From an uncultured Coriobacteriaceae bacterium (GTDB lineage: Bacteria > Actinomycetota > Coriobacteriia > Coriobacteriales > QAMH01): a DNA stretch of 7,480 nucleotides. The notes under the pieces were generated by a model. The model had not been told where the DNA came from. It worked only from the letters and a program-made list of their open reading frames with translations, and made no database searches. Location: NCBI GenBank assembly GCA_902783925.1, contig CACZSV010000080.1, forward strand, positions 1 through 7,480, read 5' to 3'. The position numbers and the translations under genes were made by a program. Shown here one piece after another: positions 1 to 6,000 of this stretch (the first letter of the stretch is position 1; every line of letters starts with the position of its first letter).

Positions 1-474
1 CTGAAATACACCATTGGCGCTCAGAAGGACCGCGAACTACCCGCGCTCATGGAGCAACGAGTCGTCGATGCGCTCGTGAAACGTCTTGTTGGCGAGGTTC
101 CCGAGTACTACATTGACTTCTTGCGTGATGACGTAGGTCGCGAGCTTATGCAGAAACTGCAAAAAGAGGGCACCGACCTGCAGAATTGGCTCATCAATAA
201 CAATATCGAGACTGAGAAGATTCAACAGGAAGTCACTGACGAGGCAATTGCGCGCGCCGAGCGCGATATGGCGCTCGAAGCGCTTTTTAAAAACAAAGGG
301 TGGGAAGTCACCCAAGAAGATATCGACAAGCAGCTTGCAAACGATGACGACGCAGAAGCATCTCTCAAGGCGCTACAGGACGCTCATCGTGTCGCGGACT
401 TGCGTAAGATGTGCCGTCAGTCGAAGGCCGCCCGTTGGCTCATCGAAACGGCTGAGGTCGAAGTCGTCGAATAA
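1..474 (+). CDS. tig: Trigger factor, C-terminal part (5' end outside window)
   Basis: The reading frame is open from base 1 and ends at TAA 472-474, giving 157 residues of a protein that starts upstream. Trigger factor is the ribosome-bound chaperone that receives nascent chains near the exit tunnel. Only the helical C-terminal (SurA-like) substrate-cradle domain is visible. Its markers are a helix reading RLVGEVPEYYI (window residues 28-38), the GTDLQNWL segment (57-64), an EVTDEAI helix (77-83), a GWEVTQEDID turn (100-109) and a last helix RQSKAARWLIETAEV typical of actinobacterial trigger factors. The ribosome-binding loop and PPIase domain would lie upstream and cannot be checked. The first methionine in view (base 49) is internal, since residues before it continue the domain. 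In many bacteria clpP and clpX follow tig; here a repeat-rich gap and a convergent gene follow instead. Family assignment is confident. Confidence 0.88.
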   Translation: MKYTIGAQKDRELPALMEQRVVDALVKRLVGEVPEYYIDFLRDDVGRELMQKLQKEGTDLQNWLINNNIETEKIQQEVTDEAIARAERDMALEALFKNKGWEVTQEDIDKQLANDDDAEASLKALQDAHRVADLRKMCRQSKAARWLIETAEVEVVE

Positions 475-559
475 GCTGCGGCGGCGTATCTTGCATACGC
501 CATATCCGCTCATATGCTCACAAAGCCGCTCATGTCATCAATCCTGAGCGAGCGAAACG

Positions 560-609
560 AGTCGAAGGATCTCACAATGCGTTGCGGCCCAATACGAGAT
601 TCTTCGACT
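560..609. repeat. Imperfect palindrome (REP/MITE-like hairpin)
   Basis: Arm 560-573 (AGTCGAAGGATCTC) pairs with arm 596-609 (GAGATTCTTCGACT): 13 of 14 positions match and the exception is a G-T wobble. The loop is 22 bases. The left arm is preceded by ATCCTGAGCGAGCGAAACG (541-559), which together with the arm resembles a dispersed palindromic intergenic repeat I have seen in diverse bacterial genomes. The outer right part (610-620) no longer mirrors it, so this copy looks eroded. Whether it recurs in this genome cannot be told from one window. Confidence 0.6.
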
Positions 610-622
610 TCGGGCGCCTGAT

Positions 623-790
623 GGCGCACCTTGCATACGGCATACCCGTTCGTGCGCTCGCTATCCGCCCGTCGCACTTGTCGCGGCAGCTACGGGGTGA
701 ATGCGTCCGTGTTCGCTAGTCCTCACTCTCGCCGCGATCGTGCTCCTCACAGCTTGCGAAATCGTGGGCACGCCGTATGCAAGGTGTGCC
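623..790. repeat. 25-bp inverted repeat flanking about 118 bases; related third copy at 491
   Basis: Bases 623-647 and the reverse complement of 766-790 agree at 22 of 25 positions, sharing the core CACCTTGCATACGGC. A third, directly oriented and more divergent copy starts at 491 (TTGCATACGCCATA) and aligns with 631-659 at about 22 of 29 positions. Three related copies within 300 bases, two facing each other, suggest remains of a small mobile or palindromic element, or internal duplication. The enclosed sequence 648-765 shows no gene I can support. Confidence 0.6.
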
Positions 791-816
791 GCGTCCACAG
801 ATGCCTGTGTATATTG

Positions 817-885
817 GTGTCCAAAGTTGAACTATTGCATAATTGCGACCTTAGGTTTTGTTGCTAAAGCCTAAACTTTGGACAC
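817..885. repeat. Short element bounded by perfect 12-bp inverted repeats (IS-end-like)
   Basis: GTGTCCAAAGTT (817-828) is exactly mirrored by AACTTTGGACAC (874-885). Read from 818 to 884 the segment begins TG and ends CA, as IS3-family ends do, so it may be fused ends of a deleted insertion sequence. A second hairpin inside, TTAGGTTTT (851-859) with AAAGCCTAA (866-874), overlaps the outer right arm, so the two pairings compete. No flanking target-site duplication is evident. The IS assignment is inference. Confidence 0.5.
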
Positions 886-897
886 TGATGTGCGATA

Positions 898-918
898 GCG
901 CTGTCTCAAGACAGCCGC
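898..918. other. Small stable hairpin, possible terminator of upstream plus-strand transcription
   Basis: GCTGTC (900-905) pairs with GACAGC (910-915) across a four-base loop; two further pairs (898-899 with 917-918) form past a single bulged base at 916. The downstream tail CACGTCCTTTAGTCTT is only modestly T-rich, so termination of tig read-through is possible but weakly supported. It lies 424 bases beyond the tig stop. Confidence 0.35.
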
Positions 919-940
919 ACGTCCTTTAGTCTTGCTGAAC

Positions 941-964
941 AAAAAAGCCCCGAATAATCGGGGC
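941..964 (-). terminator. Rho-independent terminator of the minus-strand trigger-factor-like gene
   Basis: On the minus strand GCCCCGA is followed by a four-base loop and TCGGGGC (plus coordinates 947-953 and 958-964), then a run of six T residues (plus-strand A run 941-946). The stem is a perfect seven base pairs and lies 25 bases past the stop codon of the minus-strand gene at 990, so the assignment to that gene is firm. On the plus strand no T run follows, so it is not obviously bidirectional. Confidence 0.9.
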
Positions 965-989
965 CTCTTGCTGAGCTTGTAAAAGCTTC

Positions 990-1772
990 CTACATTCCCA
1001 CGAAGCTATCGGGAAACTGTTGATTTGCCTTGAGCACATCGATGCTCGTGTCGCCATAGCGCAGCCATTCCTCATCGTTTTCGTTGCGCTTGATCATGGC
1101 GTTTTCCATGACCTCTTTGAGGGCCTTGGTCTTGCGTGCGTACTCTTCCATTTCGGGCATGCGGCCCTGCAATTCCATCTGACGGCGCTTGTAGGCCTTG
1201 TCCTGCACATTATCGCCGGGGATGATTGCGTAGAAGTCCTCTGCTTCTAGAGTGTAGTTTGCGCGCTCGGCATAGGCAGCCAGCGCGGAGTCTTCACGCA
1301 GGCTCTGAATGGCGCGCGTCTTGACCTCCTCGTCGAGCTGGTCTTCGGTAATTCCGCGCTGCTCGCAGTAGTTCTGCTTGGTCAGGCCATTCATGCGCAG
1401 CATCTCGTCAAGGCGCATATTCGAAGCAAAGAGTGATTCTTCGACAAGTTCCGTTGGGAGTTCTTCGACAAGACGCGTTGCAAGTTCGGCGCAAACGACG
1501 TCTTGATCTGCAAGCTGCTGGATCTCGCGGTTATCTTTATAGACGTTATAGCGAATGAAGATCATGAGATCGTTCACGGAATTGATAGCATCTTCTTTGA
1601 CATGCTTCTTAATCCACTGATCGTTCATCTTGGGCTTTTCGCCGGGCCCGCATGCATTGAGCTCGAGCCAGCGAATCGCTTGCTGCTCGATGACTTCTTC
1701 CGGGATTCGAACTTCCGGAGCAATCACGTAGACGGGGTCGTACGAAGTAAGCGTGAAATGATAGTTTGGCAT
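990..1772 (-). CDS. Orphan trigger factor C-terminal-domain protein
   Basis: This 260-residue cytosolic protein has no signal peptide or membrane segment and is rich in charged helices. Residues 100-180 align without any gap to window residues 28-108 of the neighbouring trigger factor. Shared landmarks are RLV-E-P (100-106), Gly129, Asn134, Ile141, EEV-AI (148-155), an AL-A stretch (163-166) and ED (178-179). By hand I count 21 identities in 81 positions. Residues 20-98, with an acidic MNDQW segment and long helices, match the region trigger factor has just after its PPIase domain. There is no ribosome-binding motif and no FKBP-type PPIase domain, so this looks like a free-standing chaperone cradle rather than a ribosome-docked factor. 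The start is ATG 1770-1772, preceded on its strand by GAGGAA at suitable spacing. It is convergent with tig, divergent from rlmH, and ends in a clear terminator. Homology is well supported; a chaperone role is inference. Confidence 0.8.
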   Translation of the reverse strand: MPNYHFTLTSYDPVYVIAPEVRIPEEVIEQQAIRWLELNACGPGEKPKMNDQWIKKHVKEDAINSVNDLMIFIRYNVYKDNREIQQLADQDVVCAELATRLVEELPTELVEESLFASNMRLDEMLRMNGLTKQNYCEQRGITEDQLDEEVKTRAIQSLREDSALAAYAERANYTLEAEDFYAIIPGDNVQDKAYKRRQMELQGRMPEMEEYARKTKALKEVMENAMIKRNENDEEWLRYGDTSIDVLKANQQFPDSFVGM

Positions 1773-1849
1773 ACCTGTTCCTCGATAGACGGTAACGTAC
1801 GTTTACGAAGTAGCTATTATATAGTATTCAAATTAAAAGGGAGGCATTA
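1773..1849. promoter_or_regulatory. Divergent promoter region between the trigger-factor-like gene and rlmH
   Basis: This 77-base spacer serves both outward-facing genes. On the minus strand a perfect TATAAT lies at plus 1816-1821. On the plus strand TATAGT at 1820-1825 is a plausible -10 for rlmH. The two hexamers overlap, so polymerase binding in one direction should exclude the other. No good -35 is visible for either. A perfect 10-bp palindrome AACGTACGTT (1794-1803) lies downstream of the minus-strand -10, where a repressor could act. The rlmH ribosome binding site is AGGGAGG at 1838-1844. Confidence 0.5.
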
Positions 1850-2287
1850 ATGGGTATTACCGTCATAGCCGTTGGCAAGCTGAAAGAACGCTTCTGGAAG
1901 GATGCGGTTGCCGAGTATCTCAAACGGCTGGGCGGATATGCGAAAGTCCGTGTGCTCGAGGTTCCAGACAAGGGCCTAAAGTCCGAAGAGGCCGATATCC
2001 TGCGAGCTGCAGGGTCTTCGCACCTTATCTTGCTCGCTATTGAGGGAAAGCATCGCACGAGCGTGGGAATATCCGAACATCTGGAAGAGCTCATGAACCG
2101 AGGCAGAAGCGACATCGCCTTTTGCATTGGCGGATCTGACGGCGTGACAGATGCCGTGCGCGAACGCGCAGACGAGACGCTGTCTTTTGGCGAGATAACG
2201 CTGCCGCACAATCTTGCTCGCGTGGTTCTTCTCGAGCAGATATACCGCGCGTTTAAGATCATGCGCGGCGAGCCGTATCATAAGTGA
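1850..2287 (+). CDS. rlmH: 23S rRNA (pseudouridine1915-N3)-methyltransferase RlmH
   Basis: RlmH is a small SPOUT-class enzyme that uses S-adenosylmethionine to methylate N3 of pseudouridine 1915 in helix 69 of 23S rRNA in assembled 70S ribosomes, acting as a dimer. The 145-residue product opens with the family motif ITVIAVGKLKERFWKDAVAEY (first 20 residues after Met2 in essence), has the SAM-site GGSDG at 94-98 after a LLAIEGK strand (61-67), and ends in the knot segment LLEQIYRAFKIMRGEPYHK (127-145). The C-terminal Arg, Tyr and His of this tail are the residues implicated in catalysis. It is about 14 residues shorter than typical 155-159-residue members; the loss lies around residues 41-52, a surface loop before the SAM strand, and motifs are intact. 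ATG 1850 is preceded by AGGGAGG, and a stop at 1811 in this frame rules out an earlier start. It appears monocistronic. Confidence 0.95.
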   Translation: MGITVIAVGKLKERFWKDAVAEYLKRLGGYAKVRVLEVPDKGLKSEEADILRAAGSSHLILLAIEGKHRTSVGISEHLEELMNRGRSDIAFCIGGSDGVTDAVRERADETLSFGEITLPHNLARVVLLEQIYRAFKIMRGEPYHK

Positions 2288-2315
2288 GAGAGCAGCGTTT
2301 CGACTTGTATTGAGT

Positions 2316-2373
2316 AGTAAATGAGTTGCTAGGGCGGGCAACTCATTAAAAGACCCCTAGCGACTCATTTACT
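2316..2373 (+). terminator. Three-segment alternative hairpin downstream of rlmH
   Basis: Segment 1 (2316-2334) can pair with segment 3 (2355-2373) at 18 of 19 positions, the exception being a wobble-compatible change. Segment 1 can also pair with segment 2: AATGAGTTGC (2320-2329) is a perfect mirror of GCAACTCATT (2338-2347). The pairings are mutually exclusive. The long 1:3 stem is followed by GCTGATTTATTTCT, a moderately T-rich tail, so it could terminate rlmH 28 bases past the stop. The layout resembles an attenuator, but no dependent gene starts nearby, so a terminator with a duplicated arm is the simpler reading. Confidence 0.55.
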
Positions 2374-2566
2374 GCTGATTTATTTCTAAGATGCGTTATC
2401 GCCTTTGTTGCCTTGCTGCTGAGGTTGATGAGGAACGAAATATCACGCTGGGCATGGGGACGAGGGGTGCGGTGGGCAGGACCGTCGGCTCCTGACAGAA
2501 ACGAGAAGCGTTTATGTGATGCCCGCTGGCTACTCACATGTTTCGGTCATGTTTTCGAAGCGTTTC
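2374..2566. other. Gene-free stretch; possible small folded RNA at 2450-2524
   Basis: A plus-strand open frame from 2413 runs through this stretch into the next repeat, but it has no ribosome binding site, no recognisable family features and an atypical Arg/Trp-rich composition. Bases 2450-2524 can form a multibranch fold. GGGCAT (2450-2455) pairs with ATGCCC (2519-2524), enclosing hairpin CAGGA/TCCTG (2477-2481 with 2490-2494, extended inside by CC/GG) and hairpin AAACG/CGTTT (2499-2503 with 2509-2513). No known RNA family is recognised. Confidence 0.3.
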
Positions 2567-2729
2567 TGCATAAAAATCGCTGTATTAGGCGAGTTGAGAG
2601 AAGAAGGCAGGCCATTTCTCAGGAGAAAAACAGTGGTTTGGCCGGTCTGAGCTGGTAATTTACTATTCGTCGTAGATTCAGGGTTACCTAAAGGCAGGAA
2701 AATTCGCCTAAAAGAGCTATTTTTATGCA
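2567..2729. mobile_element. 163-bp MITE-like element with 26-bp terminal inverted repeats
   Basis: Bases 2567-2592, beginning TGCATAAAAAT and ending TTAGGCGA, match the reverse complement of 2704-2729 at 23 of 26 positions. The match stops abruptly outside both ends. The interior (2593-2703) has further pairing: GGCCA (2610-2614) with TGGCC (2638-2642) enclosing TTTCTC (2615-2620) with GAGAAA (2623-2628), and GGTAA (2654-2658) with TTACC (2684-2688). No transposase gene lies inside, so if mobile it would depend on an enzyme elsewhere. No clear target-site duplication is visible. A structured regulatory RNA between rlmH and mfd is the alternative. The inverted repeat is directly visible; mobility is inferred. 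Confidence 0.6.
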
Positions 2730-2750
2730 ATTCTTTGCTAAAAACCTGAC

Positions 2751-3007
2751 CTAGTTGAGCATAAGACGGTTGTTGGCAGCTGATTTGCGAGCGGAGATGT
2801 GATTATGGATTCCATCGGCATGAGCGCCGTCGTTTACCCAGTGGGGAGCAAGCTCGGCAACGGGAAATCCGCTTGGAGTGACGAGCGCCGCGCCGACCGC
2901 TTCATTGCCTGCGTTGCCGCTCGCATAATGCGTCCTAGCATGACAAATTGGCCAGGGGGGCACAACAGCTGCCTAAATTCAACGATGTCCTCGTGGACTT
3001 TTTGCAT
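2751..3007 (-). pseudogene. Possible frameshifted minus-strand coding remnant, family unknown
   Basis: Two overlapping minus-strand frames look more protein-like than their surroundings. One starts at ATG 3005-3007 and reads MQKVHEDIVEFRQLLCPPGQ before losing character and stopping at 2834. The other, open from a GTG at 2961-2963 to TAG 2751-2753, includes AVGAALVTPSGFPVAELAPH followed by HADGIHNHISARKS, with GC-leaning third positions. A single frameshift near 2925-2945 would join them into one product of about 80 residues. I do not recognise a family, and no good ribosome binding site is seen. It may be the 3' end of a deleted gene or a chance open frame. The supposed start lies inside the mfd promoter region. 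Confidence 0.2.
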
Positions 3008-3027
3008 CCTTCGGGTATCCTAGCCCC
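2994..3027 (+). promoter_or_regulatory. mfd promoter; transcript probably leaderless
   Basis: TGGACT (2994-2999) and TATCCT (3016-3021), separated by 16 bases, match the -35 and -10 consensus at four of six positions each and fit the relaxed TANNNT -10 of actinobacteria. The -10 ends six bases before the mfd ATG (3028), so the expected transcription start coincides with the start codon. No Shine-Dalgarno sequence is present between them (TAGCCCC), which supports a leaderless mRNA. Confidence 0.5.
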
Positions 3028-6000
3028 ATGCTTATTGATCGTTTACAACACCTGCTGTTTTCTGCAGAAACAATACGACCCGTTCTCCGCAAGCTCGAAG
3101 AAGGCGAAGACGCCGCGCTCGGCATAGTGGCCTCCGTTCGCCCCTTTGTGGTCGCATCGTTGTATGCACGCGATCCGCGGCCAATCTTTGTTGTGGTGAG
3201 CGGCAATGACGCAGCTGAGCGTTTCGCGAACACCGTTGCCGCATTTATTGGACGCAAAAACGTCTGCGTATATCCCGAGCGGACCGATATGCCCTGGCAA
3301 GACGTGCGTGCAGATCATACGGTTGTCGGCGCTCGCACATGTGCAATTGGCCTGCTCGCTCTCGGGCGGCCGGTTGTCATCGTGGCCTCCGCGCGTTCTT
3401 TGCTACGCAAGCTCGCTCCCGCTTCTGGAAATGTGTTTGCTCCGCTCGTGGTTACACGAGAAAACGGCGTAGTGGATGCTGGCGTCGGCGAGATTCTCCC
3501 GTACGAGGACGTGGCAGGCGCGCTTGTTTCCCGCGGGTACGAGCGTCTCGAGGAGCTCGATGGCCCTGGGACGTTCGCACAGCATGGCGACACGATCGAT
3601 GTGTTCGGTTCTGGCATGACAGCGCCGGTTCGCATCGAATTCTTCGGCGATGACGTCGATGGACTGCGGCGTGTTGTTGCGACTACCGGGCAGACTATTG
3701 GCGAATTGGACGAAGCGGAGATTTGGCCCGCACGCGAGTTTGCAGTGAGCGCAAGCGGAATCGTCCGTCTCAGGCAATCGCTTAAAGCCGAGCTTGCAAC
3801 AAAGCGCGATGTCGTCGACAAGGTCGCCATGCTCGAAGAAGGCGTTCCCTTTGGCGATATGGATCGCTTTGCCCCGCATCTCTATAAGAGCATGGACCAG
3901 CCAATTGTCCATGCTGCACGCAATGCACTCGTGGTTATCGCCGAGCCACGTTCGCTATTTGATGATGCGGCTCATAGGTATGACGAAATCAGCGCGATGG
4001 CCCGTGAAGCGGGCGTAAGCCAAGGCGAGCTCGATGGGCTTTTCGCCGCCCCCGCCAAAATGGACTTTGGGTCTCGGCAGCGCCTGACTCTCCAATCGAT
4101 TATGCGTGCCGGTGGCCATGTGGATGCCGACATCTCGATCGAGCGCCCTAGCGTCGCGGGGCGCGAGGAAAAGCTGTATTCGCTCATTCACGCTCAGGTG
4201 AACAGCGGCAACTACACGCTCTTTTCCGTGCCTGATCGTCGCGCACGCGAAGATTTCGAACTTGCATTCGGGGACTATTCGATTCCCTTTGTCGAGACGC
4301 TCGATAAAGGGGGCAAGGCTCTCGACAACAGGTATTTGAACATTACCGATATCGATGTTCCAAGCGGCTTTATCATTCCAGATGCGAAGCTTGCGATTAT
4401 CTCCATTGGCGATCTCTCGCGTCGCGGTTCGGGCAAGCAGAGCGCCAAGAAAATCGACATTACCGAGGTGACCTTTCCCTACCAGCCTGGCGACTACGTA
4501 GTTCATTCGACGCATGGTATCGCTTTGTTCAAGGGAATGGTCAAGCAGGAGACTGCAGGGGTCGAACGAGACTACCTGCTGCTTGCCTATGCCGAGGGCG
4601 ATAAGCTGTACGTGCCGGTTGAGCAGATTGACCGCGTGACGCGCTACGTTGGGCCCGATGGCTCCTCGCCCAGGCTCACGCGCCTGCATACCGCCGATTG
4701 GACTCGTGCCATGGGCAAGGCGCGCAAGTCCGCAAAAAAGCTCGCGTTCGACCTTGTCGATCTCTATGCACGCCGTTCGTCTGTGAAGGGGTTCACCTAT
4801 TCGAGCGATACAGTCTGGCAAGAAGAGATGGAGCAGATCTTCCCATACGAGGAAACCCCCGATCAGCTCAAGGCTATTGCCGACGTGAAAGCCGACATGG
4901 AATCTGACCGCCCCATGGACCGCCTGATTTGCGGCGATGTGGGCTTTGGCAAGACGGAGGTGGCGTTGCGTGCCGCATTTAAGGCGGTGAGCGATAGCCG
5001 CCAGGTCATGATCCTGTGCCCAACGACGATTCTCGCGCAGCAGCACTTCACGACATTCAATGACCGCTTTTCGCCATTTGATATTCGTGTCGAGGTGCTC
5101 AGCCGGTTTAGGACAGGCGCCCAGCAAAAGGAGGCACTCGAGGGCTTTGCCTCAGGAACGGTCGATGTCCTCGTTGGAACGCACAGGCTTCTCAGCCGCG
5201 ATGTCAATCCCAAAAATCTCGGGCTTGTCATTATCGATGAAGAGCAGCGCTTTGGCGTTGGGCATAAAGAACAGCTCAAGAATCTGCGTGAATCGGTCGA
5301 CGTGCTCACGCTTTCGGCAACGCCGATTCCGCGTACGCTGCAGATGTCGCTTTCGGGGGTGCGCGATATGTCGCTCATCGTGACGCCGCCTCCCAACAGA
5401 CGCCCTGTGCAAGTGCATGTGGGGGAGTGGGATGAAGACATCGTGAGCGGGGCGATTCGTCGAGAGATGGAGCGTGGCGGGCAAGTGTACTACGTTTCGA
5501 ATCGCGTGCGCACCATCGATGACGCGCTCGAACGCGTGGAGGCCGCTGCCCCAGAAGCCCGTGTCGGCGTTGCGCATGGAAAGATGGGCGCCAAGCAGAT
5601 CGAAGCGATAATGGAACAGTTCTCCGCTGGCGAAATCGACGTGCTCATTGCCACGACCATTGTCGAAAGCGGGCTCGATAATCCGCATACCAACACGCTC
5701 ATCATCGAAGATTCGCAGCGCCTTGGCCTGGCTCAGCTCTATCAGCTCAAAGGGCGCGTCGGCCGCTCCTCGATGCAGGCGTATGCATTCTTCTTGTTCC
5801 CTGCAGAAAAGCCGCTGACCGAGGAGGCGACCGCCCGTCTGGAGGCAATAGGGGAGTTCACTGATCTTGGGAGTGGCATGAAGGTTGCCATGAAAGACCT
5901 CGAGATCCGTGGTGCCGGTTCTTTGCTCGGCGCCGAGCAGAGCGGCAATATGAGCGCGGTCGGGTTCGATCTTTTTGCGTCTATGTTGGCAGACGCGGTT

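Larger units (their letters stand above)
475..940. other. Gene-free intergenic stretch packed with decayed repeats
   Basis: No convincing coding region lies in these roughly 465 bases between tig and the terminator of the convergent gene. A plus-strand open frame at 631-867 gives a Cys/Arg/His-rich product without recognisable family features, and its first part falls within repeat arms. The stretch instead holds at least four inverted-repeat structures and three copies of a motif around TTGCATACG, listed separately. This looks like accumulated remnants of small palindromic or insertion elements rather than a regulatory leader. I see no tRNA or CRISPR here. Confidence 0.6.
2730..3027. other. 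Intergenic stretch before mfd
   Basis: This holds the mfd promoter at its right end and, on the opposite strand, a possible decayed coding remnant described separately. Bases 2730-2798 are AT-rich and show nothing I can assign. From about 2800 the composition shifts to GC-rich with codon-like periodicity on the minus strand. Confidence 0.4.

Noticed and set aside
37..315. Minus-strand open frame opposite tig
   Set aside because: Trigger factor coding on the plus strand fully explains the sequence.
631..867. Plus-strand open frame of 78 codons in the repeat region
   Set aside because: It crosses both arms of an inverted repeat, has no ribosome binding site and gives a Cys/Arg/His-rich product typical of non-coding DNA.
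475..990. CRISPR array in the repeat-rich gap
   Set aside because: The repeats are imperfect, in mixed orientation and irregularly spaced, with no cas genes nearby.
2413..2658. Plus-strand open frame of 81 codons after rlmH
   Set aside because: It has no ribosome binding site and an Arg/Trp-rich composition, and its 3' half runs through the terminal repeat and interior of the inverted-repeat element.
2288..3027. tRNA or known riboswitch in the gap before mfd
   Set aside because: No T-loop GGTTCGA-type motif, acceptor stem or recognisable riboswitch core was found on either strand.
3955..5127. Long open frame (390 codons) on the minus strand inside mfd
   Set aside because: The opposite strand carries the RNA-polymerase-interacting domain and the first translocase motifs of Mfd in unbroken order. 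The minus-strand product has no recognisable motif, and long antisense frames are common in GC-biased genes.
5152..5688. Minus-strand open frame of 178 codons inside mfd
   Set aside because: It lies antisense to the DEEQ-box to helicase motif region of Mfd, with no own promoter, ribosome site or family signature.
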